From Tubiluchus corallicola (taxonomy: Eukaryota > Priapulida > Priapulimorpha > Priapulimorphida > Tubiluchidae), in assembly GCA_030141605.1 (NCBI GenBank), contig JAQGDQ010000095.1:248001-312000 (forward strand): DNA of 64,000 nt, written 5' to 3'. Positions 36,401 through 48,300 of this stretch are shown here, piece by piece. The notes beneath the pieces were generated by a model. It made no database searches. It saw only the letters and a list, made by a program, of their open reading frames with translations, and was not told where the DNA came from. The position numbers and the translations under genes are program-made. Numbering within the stretch: the first letter of the stretch is position 1; the number at the start of each line of letters is the position of its first letter.

Positions 36401-39105
36401 AATTGTTTGCCAGCAGAATTAAAATATATGCACGATTATCAAGTCATGCTTAAAGACATTTATTTTAATCAGATTATTCTTAACTTAGATTTTTTAATTG
36501 CTGGTGTTTTTAATTATTTTTTTTTGATAGGATTTATATTTTATAACTATTGTAGTAAGCTTTTTGGGAATTAATTAAAAAATGTAGCTGATGTGCAAGT
36601 TACTGTAATTACTAATTAGGTGTTATTTAATCCGTCTTAATTTTTAATTTGCTTGTAAAACATTTTAAGATTTTAATGTAAAGTGCTTAAAAGTATATTA
36701 TTGTTGTTATTGTTCATATTTCATTTATTTTTTCCTTAGAAAATTTGTGATGTTTTTCACCCACTGGAAGTGCCTACTCAGCACGTGAGTGCTAACTCCG
36801 CACGCTGGCTACCAAATTCTGGAGAGGGGCTGGTTTATTGTACAAACAAAGGTCATGTGACAGTATGCAGACCATGGTATGTTTTGACATTATCCTATTT
36901 TATCATTAGTCAGTGATTATCTGATTTACTGAGTTTTTGTTATTTGTGTCTTTAGCTATCCAGTCAAAGTACAAGTATCCAATCAGTGGAGCGGCTTGTA
37001 TTACTTGGTATAATCAGTCTTTTTGGTGTGATTTGCAGGGAGAGAAGATGCTTAAACTACTGAACATTTCTGACTTGTGTCAAAAACTGTTATAAGGTGC
37101 TGCTTCTGTGACAGGAGATACTTTTGTTTTATATTTACCAATTCAAAAAATGTTTTTCAAAATAGTTAACAGCATGTATACAAGTATTGTTATGCTTGAC
37201 GTTAAGTGTTTCAGTGAAATCCGAACTTATCAGTTTTTCACGTGTGGCCTGTAATTCAAAGCTGTGAAGTTGTCATATTACCTTCATGGAAATTCACTAT
37301 GCTTGATTACTTAGTAATTGCATTTCTTGTTATTTAATTTTATAATTTCTCATTTTTTGAAGCATGACCGGTCACCCATCTAGTTATTAATTAGCTCTTG
37401 TCTTGCTTTTCATTCATAACCAAGCACACAACATTACAACACAGCTATTTTTTTACCCAGTTAAACAGGAGTTTCAATAATTTTCCCGTAAGTAAGTATC
37501 TCATACTCAGCTGATCACTAGACCTTGACCCCACCTAGCCACCTCCCATAAGTTTTGGCCTTAGCTCAAAATTTCTAGGAAGAGCTCCAGCCTAAAGAAA
37601 AAGACACCCTGCTCACTGTGTGACCTTTGACCTGTGATATTCCAAATACATACATAGGAAACACCACATTTGATCACTAGTGCTGGGCGTGGAACATTCG
37701 CTGTCGAACAAATGTTCGAGTTTGAACTCAATTCGAACTAAGAAAATCATTGTTTGAACAAATTAAAAAAATGATCATAGAAAAATTGAATGCCGTCAGC
37801 GATGAGCTAAGCAGTTTATGCTAACACCATCTATGCTTTAACTTAAAGCTTGTCCCGCTAACTGGAGTTCAAGCCAAGTGACCAATGAGTCATCCAGTAT
37901 CAAAATTCAATCAGTTACTATACAGCACACTATAATGTACTTTGATAATCTTGAAAGCATCTTTTGTGAAGGCTGAGTTGCACATTTATCCAGTAAATTT
38001 TTTTGCACAGCCGATCCTTTGTATAGTTATTTTCACCTTTTGCAGCTTATCTTTTTAAAAACGCTGGGAATTTTTTGTCGCAATTTCCGACATCATTTAC
38101 TTGAGATTGTGATACATTCCTAAAATTTCTCAGTTAAAGATTTTTCATTGCAAAAATAAACACATACCAAGCCGCCTGTGCAAGCTTACCTATCATTTAC
38201 TGATTTTTTTCTAGCTCTAACAACGTTATTGCTTATGCTCTGTTGACACAAGTTAATTCAATTAGCCAACTCTTCAGCCATTTGCAAGACTTGGCTACCC
38301 TGCACTTGGCTGGGGAGCATATGTGTACTTACATGCAGTTATTTGTAATAACTTGTATTAGATCAAAAGTTCAAAATGAACTGGGATATTGAATTCATCA
38401 TGCTCTTGAATTTAGTGGGTATTTTCACATTCGTTTATAGCATTCAAATTGTAAAACAAAAAGCAGAAATTTAATAAGGGTAACTTATTCATATCGATTC
38501 TACTCACTTATAAAGAGCTAAGTTCTAAGGCAGATTTTGCAGAGTCAGCTGGATCAAGCCCCGCTTTAATCCATATTATTATTGTTAGAACTAAAGATAT
38601 TTTGATAAAAAAAAGCCGTGCAGTATAAATAAGTAAATTTGATTCAATTTGATTTGGGATTAAACCAAATTATTCGATTCCAATTTTTTTTTATTTTGCC
38701 CGGCATTATTGATCATCAGTACAATGACCTTAGTGACGAGTTAAAAGCAGTAGTAGTTATCATATTGTTCTATAATAGGCAATTTTATTTCGTATCACTT
38801 GCAAACTGTTCCATTACCATTTCCACACAATGCTATACAACACGTGCCAGTAACTTGTCTTACAAATTTTATTTTCATAAATATATTTTAGGTATAGTGG
38901 AGATGAGGGAAAGGAATCTAAGTCATTATCAGCCAGTCAAGCCCAGCCAGCGTCAGGTTTAGAGGCTGCAGTGAGGCCTGGGGATGCAGCTCGTGATCGT
39001 GTATTAGCAGTGTTACGTAGAGCATGGGCAAGACGTCGCCATAGTGCTGGAACACAAACCTTTGTATCTCGTGATGTGCAGACAGCAAGTACTCAAACAG
39101 ACTGA
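24401..39105 (+). CDS. AMBRA1: AMBRA1, WD40 autophagy regulator and CUL4-DDB1 substrate receptor (complete)
   Basis: AMBRA1 links Beclin 1/PI3K complexes to dynein and serves CUL4-DDB1 as receptor, for example for D-type cyclins (known from vertebrates). Coding exons: 24401-24588, 24814-24997, 25330-25502, 25793-25876, 26153-26290, 26716-26847, 27319-27519, 28288-28854, 32368-33197, 33841-33960, 34373-34439, 34641-35068, 35180-35299, 35788-35970, 36161-36330, 36740-36876, 38892-39105. All are GT-AG, phases agree throughout, and the sum is 3936 nt: 1311 residues plus stop (human about 1300). N-terminal WD40 part: TFLVAFSLDG, GHPRTPWCIAFHPS, ASGCLGGVVKVWDLH, FFWDWS, FVKFDPLGHY. The middle is long and Ser/Arg-rich. 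The C-terminal WD part has QQWDFRKYQIPDIS, CKIHNDANCDISLDGKLLA, SVSISPCNQYVLVG and SARWLPN. TQT motifs at about 1295-1297 and 1308-1310 match the human dynein-light-chain sites. I chose Met 24401 because it has A at -3 and aligns with the human MK start; an upstream in-frame ATG (24383) would add six residues. Confidence 0.95.
28855..32367. other. AMBRA1: AMBRA1 intron 8 with unclassified repeat-like sequence
   Basis: The largest AMBRA1 intron. Two stretches, about 29930-30630 and 30860-31130, are richer in GC and CpG than the rest (for example CCCCCTTCTCCCCCGGGTTG) and look like inserted repeats, but no terminal repeats or protein motifs were found. 31640-31780 is another CpG-bearing patch. 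No AMBRA1 exon is required here, since exons 8 and 9 join in phase. Confidence 0.4.
33601..33653. repeat. dispersed repeat copy, related to 13281-13332
   Basis: CTAGGCAATCGCCCATCCAT followed by TTTATTAGGCCTGACATTGC resembles CTAGTAATTATCCATGCATT, ACTAATCAGGCCCAGCCTTG in COG6 intron 1, in the same orientation. Confidence 0.45.
36877..38891. other. AMBRA1: AMBRA1 intron 16
   Basis: About 2 kb. Besides the candidate exon at 36956-37007 it holds a repeat-like stretch at 37500-37760 that includes GTGCTGGGCGTGGAACATTC, reminiscent of hAT-type ends, but no partner terminus was found. No WxxL-type LC3-interacting segment matching the vertebrate protein was seen. Confidence 0.4.
36956..37007 (+). other. 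AMBRA1: possible alternative AMBRA1 exon giving a short C-terminus
   Basis: Inside AMBRA1 intron 16 there is a 52-nt piece between a strong acceptor (TTTGTGTCTTTAG|) and a usable donor (TTG|GTATAA). It is open in the incoming phase and encodes CYPVKVQVSNQWSGLYYL. Splicing it to the last exon shifts the frame and ends translation after one more residue; reading through its donor also stops after one residue. Either way the TQT tail would be lost. No transcript evidence is available. Confidence 0.25.
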
Positions 39106-39496
39106 ACTCATGCGAAGTTGTCAAGTTTATTTTTTTAAAGCATGTATTGTGATTTATATTTATAGTGTAACTTTTTCAGTATTATATCAAGTGTCCTGTA
39201 TGGTGAATGTGGGTAGACGGATTGATTGTGTATTACATTTCCTATACTTTTCACTTTTATTATAATGATGGCAAGGCAGTTCTATTTTATAGCGAAATAG
39301 GGTAATTTTGTCGACATGCCAAGCAGCACCACACCACTGTGAAAAATCGTTGAGTTTTGTACAATATTTTTGCATTTCAGTACTTACCAATTCGTCTGTT
39401 AAGCCCGTATTGCTTTGCAGCCAGTGAAATGAACGAGCTGGCCCTAGTTACGTAGTTTATTTGCCAAACAGCTGAGCGAGCCCTTTTATTTTGTGC

Positions 39497-39502
39497 AATA
39501 AA
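39497..39502 (+). terminator. AMBRA1: AMBRA1 polyadenylation signal (AATAAA)
   Basis: The first canonical AATAAA on the plus strand after the AMBRA1 stop, about 390 nt downstream, in a T-rich context. This gives a plausible 3' UTR of about 0.4 kb. Confidence 0.6.
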
Positions 39503-41074
39503 ACTGCTACCAATTTTTCGTGCTAAGCCTTTTGATACTATCGATATTAATCAAGTCAGACTAGGTGAACTTTGAAAAATTGTCTTAGCCTTAATAATTG
39601 TAAATTACTACAACTCACCAACTGAGAATGAAAATTGTTACTTGCGAAATACTTTAACTGATTTTTCTAACAATTTAATACCATGACATAACACAACAGT
39701 TTTTGATATAACTCACCAAAAAAGACCTAGCTATTCATTGTAAGATACAGTAGAAAGGAAGATGTGAACACATGTCCGCAGAATTATATAGAGCCCACGG
39801 GGGAAAAACAGGGGTTGTAAGAAAGTGTTGGTGTTCCTTATCTAAGAATGACCAGACTGAGAAGCAGCATTGTTAGTTATTTAATAAAAACCGATTTTTA
39901 TTTGAAGTGAAAACAATAGGTCCATTTAAATTCCTCTGGAAAGCGCACTCTAAAATTGTAATATATGGGTGTGCAAAATAAGTTTTGTACAAGTTTTCAG
40001 TGAAACTGCAACTGTTTGGCTTCACCACTAAGTGAAAAAGCCTAAGTTATAAAGTCGACCAGTACTTTGCTGCTGCCAGGACACTGAACCAAAAGGAGAA
40101 ATAAAGTAATTCATGAAAACTTGTCTAGTACTCAATACTGAATTCACTGTATGCTATCCCAATTTTTATTGCAAATCTCATTAATAATTTCAATTAGACA
40201 TTAATTACGTATAATATGGTATGCATATAATAATACTCACAGTGTTATTAATAATATCAAAATTTTAAATACTGTAATAATTTCATGCTAAGGTACAGTT
40301 AATTAGTTGCTGGCTTTGTTTACCTTAACGTAACAACAAGGCACTGTTTAGATGAAATACAATCCCGAACATTGAATCTAATAAGATTCAGAAGGTTGCA
40401 GGTTGCATTTTCAAATAACTTTGGCATTTTTCTTCATCCATTACAACTTGTTGCAATTCGCCCTGGTGTTCATGGTTTTCAGACCCAAAAACGGTGTTGC
40501 CGCTGCCTGTATCGCTTACTTGCCTTTTTCTTTAACTACCACAGGTCCACAGCAAAATAAATCTTCTTACTTCTAGAATTCTCATGCTTAGAAATTTGCG
40601 TTAAAATTTTGGCGTATTTGTGACGTGTACGGATTGAGTGCGGTCAAGGGAAACGACTTTTGCGAGAAAACTGTCTGTGCGGACGTAGTGGAAATGCGGC
40701 CTAAGATTCTACTAAAAAGTAGAATGGTAGTAACTGATCATTATCTTTTTGTTAAATGGAAATTGAAAAACAGATTATAATTTGCTTTGCAAAAATCACT
40801 AGTACTTTATGTATGTTTTATAGCGGCAACGATTATTGTTATATCCGATTCAGGTAAGTTGAACAAGTAACAATTGTTGGCATTGTTAAAATTGTTAATT
40901 CTTCATACTAATGTTGTGAGTGAATGCTATATTGTGAATTTGTTGTTTGTTTTATTGCAGATTCTCATGATGTAAGTCAAAAAGTTGGGTATTAGATTTG
41001 TACAAGCTTTTTACAATTTCACCATGCTTAGGTTTAGGCTTGAAAGCACATATAGTTTGTGGGGAGATTTATGC

Positions 41075-41234
41075 ATTCAATAAAAACTATGTACATTTTC
41101 AAGATTCCATATCCAATAGAAGAGTTACTATTAATTACTTGAACTGTATATGGAATGTTTTTCAATAAATGTATTTACTTTTTCAAGATTCCAAATCTAA
41201 TAGAAGAGTTACTATAAATTACAAGAATGAACTG
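41075..41234. repeat. tandem duplication of about 72 bp
   Basis: 41075-41147 and 41161-41234 share CAAGATTCCA, then AATAGAAGAGTTACTAT and AATTAC, then GAACTGT, differing by a few substitutions and indels. Confidence 0.7.
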
Positions 41235-43658
41235 TTAATTATAGGAATCTCATTTAAACCAGTTGTCCCATCTTTACTGAACAATTTAGATAATCAAGAT
41301 GACTGTAGATTTGTTGTACCGTAGTCATTTGCATATAACCGTAATTAGAGAAGCAAATCAGTAGTCAAATTGCTAGTGAACGATTCTTTTATAGAGTGAA
41401 GTAAATTTACAGGTTACAAATTTTGTAATTTGTCACTCTGTAAAACATAATTTCGTATGAAAATCATATATTAAAAGTAATCTTTTCTGTTTTTTTATCT
41501 TAAACGAAGTGATTTCTGTTGCGATACTTTGTTTTAATAAAGAATCTACTGCCTGCCAAGGTTCAGGAAGAGAAAATTCATATTGCCAATTGTGAGAAAA
41601 ATTGTATGCAATTATGCAGAGGATTTAAGTAGTGGGTTTTATTAACCAGCGATAAATTGTGAAAAAAGAATAATTTCTCATTAGTTTTAACATTTTTAAC
41701 GTTCACATCTTCAAAAGTCAAATACAAAATGGTATTTAATTCTGAATAAAGGAAGTCCAGAATGACAAAACAAAGCTAACAACAATTCATAAAAATGTAT
41801 CAAATATTATTTTAACATCACGATACATACTTTGTCAGTCATATGTCACATCGACGTGCCAATTTAAGTTGCCAATCAAATATTAAAGACTGGAGTTGAT
41901 AAAGCATTAATAAATCGTCACCATTTAGTACTGATGTCAAAAGTCCGACCAATTTAGCAGAAGACGCACATAGTTTTCAACATGATAACTAAACTACATA
42001 GATTTTTTTACCAGAGGTTGTGGTTTCCAAGCAGCTTCAACGTGTCAAACTTTAATTACAGTACATAAAGCTGAGAATACCTTGCAGGTGGTTAAATGAA
42101 CGAGTTATATGAATTCTAATTTCACACGAGTAACAACTAGTAATAAAGTAGTATAACATCTATGTCCTCTCGCTGTTCAGTGTACAATACACAAAGTGGC
42201 AATTCTTAAACTGACAGCAGCAAACAATGTTAGCCATTAAATAAATTTTCAGTAATACTGTATAATAAAACATTAAATTATTATTATTTCACTAATTTTG
42301 CAGTATAGCAAGTAGCAATAAATATAAATTTAGCTATGGAAACCGTATTATCCAGGTCTGGCGTATAAAAATGAATTTCATTGCAATGAAAATTTACAGG
42401 ACAAGTAATAAAATTAAAAAAAAAGCACAGCACTGTATTACTTTCAAAAAACAACATCTTGGTTATAGTAATGACAGAAGTATTGTACTACTAAGAAGCT
42501 GAAGAGCGTCTTGGCTAAAAAGTCTCGATCTGTTGAAAATGCGCACACAGATAAGAATTTTTGTCTGTTATCTGTAGAGTTCTGTAGTTTCGAATGTGAG
42601 AATTTCCTATGGCCACATGATTGCTTACTAAAAAGAAAAGAGTCATTTACAGATTAGTACAATATAACATGTATTAATGCAATTTTCCCTTCTAACTACA
42701 AGAAACATCTATATGCATTCTGACTGCATGCATAGATTTTAGTGAGTAATTTAGCAGATTTCTGATGAACAAAATTTCTCAAATTGACTAGAATATCAGT
42801 CCATCTTTAAAGACCGAAGTAACAAAAAATGACTAACACATACATACAAAACGCTTTTAGGCACTTTTTACAAAAACTAGAAAAACATTCCAATCAATAA
42901 TTAACATCATTACACGTCAGTTGTGTTCAGCATTTTCTTGCCAAATTTCTCACTCAAGAGACAATAAATAAAAGTACAAAAAAATCACCAAAAATAAGAA
43001 TACATTGAAGTATAGTAAACTAACTGTCTTCAATAGTAAAGTAAGGAAAACTATTCAGAAAATTACAAAAATTCCTACGAAAAAATTAAGCGTAAAATTG
43101 TACATTCTTTTATTTTCCAATAGCTAGTAATAACAGACTATTGACATTTTCATCAAGAATTTTTAATCTTGCACCTTGACACTAACCCCTCTGCTTATAA
43201 GTAAGCAAATGGCTATTAGAAGATGCACGTAAAACTTCTAATTGATTGCATACATGTTAAATTATCAACAAGACGAAAAATGAACACTGATTCGTAAGAA
43301 CATTATCTATTTACTGTGATATATTGATATAAATCTTTACATATATAATATGAGGATAAAGGACTTATCGTGCACATAAGAATTGCTGCACACATAAAAA
43401 TATTGTAAAGTAATGATGTAGTGAACCTCTAAATTGCCGAATTGTCACTAGAAGATTGGGCAGCCTGTATTTCAGTAACCAGTAGCAAACCAGGACTAAT
43501 CAAGCAAAGCCAGACAGAGAATTTACTATGTGTACCAAGTCACCATGAGTTACTGAATACACATATTGTTCCAAATGAGACTTGTAATACCTTAGACAGT
43601 ACAAAGATTAGGGAGTGGTGTAGTTAGGGATTTGCATTTGTGTGCTTGCAAACCAAAA

Positions 43659-44507
43659 CCGTCCATAAGTCGGCATAGTTAAAACTACGTTACAATGTTT
43701 CTAAGTAGAATGCACCAAATATTGGGTCAAATCAATTTTTTGTTTTATACAAAAACAAATGTTAAATATATTGTACTTTTAGTTTAAAAAATACTCAAAA
43801 TTTAATTTTGTAACTCTTAACCCTCTTCTCTGGCTGACTAAATGACCTGACTAAAAAAACAGCTTTCTCAATGCACTGTAGTTATTGGCTACGTCCTGGA
43901 GTAATGTTATTGAACACGCAGTTCTAATTTGCTTCACTCACACTACATTTAATCACATGAATAAAACTGACAACAAAATTCTTACATTGCCAGAGAGAAG
44001 CCTAACTTCACATGACCAACCGCGAGTTTGAAACCTGGGTTGAAATTTATTCAATTAACCAGTGATGAAATCGTCACGATAACAAGTGGAAGCTTAGCCG
44101 AAACTACAGACAAAGCCATTTGCCGGGAAACACGGCAACAACTGCAGTTCAATCATACAACAACAGACTTTCATCATTTTTATCATTATGAGAATTTTGT
44201 GACACAACTTCTTCACAAAAAAATGAAGCTGCCGACCTTGGGCGTATTTTTGTAAATAAACAGACGTGTGATTTTGAAAAGTAAACTTTTTTGGTGTCTT
44301 TTTATTAACTCACTATATAAATTAATACTTTCAACAACTGCATAGGAATTTAGGCATTTCTTCATTTCTAAAATTCATTAATGGCCTTTCCAGTGCATAC
44401 TAAGCTGATGATTCATACTGAATCTTAATGGTTAATTCCGTGCCAATGTGAGTCTATTAAGCAGCACTTACTGTAACTAGAAAAGCTCAAATGCCGACTT
44501 ACGGACG
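43659..44507. mobile_element. inverted-repeat-bounded segment, probable DNA transposon
   Basis: CCGTCCATAAGTCGGCAT at the left faces ATGCCGACTTACGGACG at the right (one or two mismatches over 17 bp). Similarity weakens outward, so exact ends and target duplication are unclear. Its interior contains the family A remnant (44064-44473), suggesting a nested insertion. Confidence 0.5.
44064..44473. mobile_element. 5'-truncated copy of DNA transposon family A
   Basis: Same orientation and order as 9390-9792: GAAACTACAGACA, then ACAACTTCTTC, AAATAAACAGAC, GGAATTTAGGCATTTCTTC and the terminus GTCTATTAAGCAGCACTTACTG followed by TA. The left TIR is absent, so this copy is truncated. Confidence 0.7.
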
Positions 44508-44626
44508 TTTTTACTACGCAACCATACATATCTAAGATTCATCGTAGAACAGGGAGATGATGACCACAAACAGAACTGCTTAAAAAGTTAATTTTAGACA
44601 CTACATGTGCTTCTGCTTTCATTACC

Positions 44627-44736
44627 TGGGGCCAGTTTTACAAAGCTGTCATTACGCTAACACCATCGTTGTTACATTTGCTTAACTATTAATAATGACA
44701 ATGTTAACTTAGTAACGGTTTTGTAAACCTCCTGGG
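44627..44736. repeat. small imperfect foldback element
   Basis: GGCCAGTTTTACAAAGCTGT at the left faces the complement of AACGGTTTTGTAAACCTCCT at the right, about three quarters paired, separated by about 45 bp. It resembles short foldback MITEs; boundaries are approximate. Confidence 0.45.
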
Positions 44737-45354
44737 TGTTCTGAAAATTTCAATTTCGGGTTACGGTTTTGCAATGCATCTTGGAGAATAGCACAAACAT
44801 CGATGTCAGGCTTGTTAAATAAGAACGTTATTATTATTACATGTATATCACAGGTGTGCATTTACTTATGGAACACTCTAATTAGGTGCTTATTAGATAT
44901 AAGAAATAATATAAAGTGTCCACTGTAGCAGCAAACAGCCTGCTTGCCAAATTGAGTTTCTGCCAAAACTGGGTCCGACTTATTAACGCTTAATGAAATC
45001 GAATGGTCCGGCAAGTCCAGCTAATTCGGCAAACTAGCAATTATAAGTCAACTGTAATGTGGTTGTTTAGGACATTAATAAATGCATTTTTTAAAATAAA
45101 ATGGGGTTATTAGTCATACTTGATGTATTTTCTTAAAAACTGCACAGTTGGTTTGGCATATTAAAAACTAAACATCTTTTTAGAGAATGATTACCCTCAT
45201 ATAAAGTCACTTTACAGGCTTACCACAGCCTGAGAAAGTTATGCCAATATTTACTATTACACTTCTCTTATGCACTATCACTTTTGCTTACTCAATGCTA
45301 GTCTTACATTTTAGTTGAGTTTTAGAACAAGTACAAATAAATAAACAAACTTAC

Positions 45355-48300
45355 GTATTTCTCGGCTACAACTCCATCTTTAAAGAAAATAAAAAATGGA
45401 GTTACACCATCTTCACGCCAATCTACCAAAGCTAACATCCCTTCTTCTTCTCCAAAATTCTCCCCTAAAATGTATATAAAACATCAAATAGCTTACATGC
45501 TAGGCCTAATGTTTAAAAAAACTATTTTTCAAAAACAAGAACACAACAAGCATTGATAACTACTGTTACTGAAACACATGCGCCAGTGCTCAGTCTTGCA
45601 TAAATTTAGAATTTTTCCACACAAACCAAGTTTAGCCAACTAATGTTCCTAATGGGTTACTTTTTGTGATTATCAGTCTAATCAATCAATCAGTCATCAG
45701 TTTATTTCATACATAAAATGTGCACACCAAACAAAAAATAAAGTAAAAATTAAAATTACAATTTAAAATAATATATTAATTCAAAGAACATGCATAAATG
45801 ACAGACTAAACTAAGTTTTAGAGTCTAAAATAATATACAATGAAAATTAATTAAGAGAACATACAGTCATGATAGATAAAACTAAAAAATGCTAATAATG
45901 AAAAAAATAATAAGAAAATGTTTACAAGGAAATATGCAATTGCACATAATCAATAAGGAAGTTGGAAATTATAAGATTTTCAGCCGGTGGATCCAGGCAT
46001 GTAGAGGGAATTATTGCATGTTTAAATTCAGTAATTACAGTATTAGTTAGTGAGATCCAGTGAGAAGCTAATAATAAACATGGAGCTAGCCTTCCTAATC
46101 ATGACATCATAGTTTGGCACATTCATCATTACAAAATGTTCGTTTAAGCTAATTAAGTGAGGAATATTAAGCAGTCTTCTTAGAGCACTGTTAACATGGG
46201 GACCTTTCAGGAGCTTTTGCTGTACTTGTTGACAATTCTGAATTTACAGTTCTCTTTAATAGATCTCTAATGTACACTAGAATATGCGAAGGTGTGTTTG
46301 CACTGGCACAAGAGAGAATCTCGGTTTTATCATCAGGAATATATTATTACATACAGCACTAACAGGCTCATTACTCTTAAATTTGTACACTCGCCATCGA
46401 AAACAAGTAAAAACGGCTAAATTCTGAGCACGAAAATTCAGACTTAAATGGTTATTGACTTATTGTTGTGGGCTGTTTGCACGTCTGTTGGTACTAACAA
46501 TAATGAAATGCAAGGTTAATCCAAGGTGAGTTTAGTTCATAAGTTATAAAGCAGGGATTAGATTATCTAATAAATTCAACATCCTAGAGACTAGATCCAT
46601 TGTCAAGCTAGTTGTCTTTAACCATCTAAAGTTAAAAATAATCGGTTTACTGGACACCTGGAAGACTTTTATTCATTACACTGAAAAACCCAATAATTCT
46701 TCATTTATTATCTAAAATTTGCATAATCAGCCAGCAATTCGGGTAACTCCAAATTTAAAAAAAAAGACTTTTTCAGCCCACCTGTAGAACAAATAATTAA
46801 GTTAGTAATCTTTACTATTAGCAAAGGTAACAGTAAAAACACTTAGCAGAGAAACAGAATCAGCGGCTGCCTACCTCCAGAGTAAAGATCGTAATTTTTA
46901 AAATTTGGAATAATCTTCTTAGTAAATAGCTCATTCAGCTTCGTCCTTAGCGTTTTAGCTTGTTCCTCACCTTGAGTCTTTGATACATGATCAGCCAACC
47001 TGTTTCAAGTAATACAAAAACAACAATAAAATTAGCATATTTTTATGCAAATCAGATTAACTTGAATGAGTATAAACTAAATACTAACGGACAGTAAAGA
47101 TACTCCACACATTGGAGGCAATAAATAGAGTATGTTTTTTACAGTAAGAAATAAGTAAAACTTTCAGTTCCAACATTTTGATTTTGGAGCAAAATCACTA
47201 CAATTACTTTTTCATGTATTTCTTTACATAGACCACGTATCCCTTTTTATCAAAATTTTCTTGCTTCATAAGGTTATGGTTTAAAACAATGTCTATCCCC
47301 GACTGTTGGGCTGCTTCAAGCCCCTCATCTCCACCTTCTTCTACCGATGGATTCGCTCCAAGTAAGGAACTGTCCACATCATCTGATCTTGTTACAAGCT
47401 ACAAAATGAAAATTATCATAGGTAACTACAATGCTTATAAAACTGATACATATAAGGTATTAAACAAAAATTTGTATCAAAAATCAAAAAGCAACATTTG
47501 GTTATTTTTTGAAAGTCTCACCTTTCCTTCAACTTCATAGTACAAGTTATCGACCAGCTTGTATTTGAATGATTCACTGAAAAGCTCATCATCTGTAAAA
47601 AGAAAAGGTTAGGGCTGTCAAAAAATAGAGCAGATTAACTTTAATGAATGGGGCTGATATAGCAAATTGTATCTAAAATTTTGATTAAGCCACAATTGAT
47701 TAAACGGTTTTGTAATTTTGTAGTTTTTACCAGTATTACACTATTTTCACAGCTAAAAATGAAATTTTCCCTAAAAGTGATCAGCCATTAAAACTGCCGG
47801 ATGTTTACCGATACCATCTCCCACAATACCACCAATACTTATTATACTCGGCAACTAATTGTATTGGTCAAAACTTCCTTACATATACAAGTGAAACGAA
47901 CTGAATGTAATACTAATGTAACAAAACATGTATGGCTTAGTGATTTTCTGTTAACCAAAATAATTCCACTAAAGTTGTGTGACAGTTAACTAAGCAATTT
48001 AGAAAAATAGGAAGTTGCTTATTGGTTAACATTATAACATGTTCTAGTGCTAGCGTACATTCATATTTGCATGCCCATTACAGCAAAGCTAAATATACTC
48101 GAGCCTTGAATGCATTTTACTGTAATTAATGCAAGCAGGGAAATTATTTTCGTGTATTCTGCCATCCTTGACCTCAGTTATCTCAGACCCTGAGACATCT
48201 CAAAGTTGGGAATACATCAGCAATCAAATGGAGAATCAAATTAATTACTGCCAACTGCTATTGTGAATTTAAATTGAAGTACAGCAGTTTAAATTCTAAG

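Larger units (their letters stand above)
39503..45354. other. intergenic region between AMBRA1 and TCTP, with repeats
   Basis: AT-rich. It must contain the TCTP 3' UTR exon (minus strand), which I could not place. Noticeable pieces are a CpG-bearing patch at 40430-40700 with a minus-strand open stretch ending at about 40391, a tandem duplication at 41075-41234, a nested transposon cluster at 43659-44507 and a foldback at 44627-44736. 41235-43440 shows nothing beyond A/T-rich DNA. Confidence 0.4.

Noticed and set aside
43442-43627. Plus-strand open frame containing LDSTKIREW, reminiscent of the SSTKIR motif of nicotinamide-nucleotide adenylyltransferases
   Set aside because: Only a five-residue likeness; no nucleotide-binding GxFxPxHxxH motif or flanking exons nearby.
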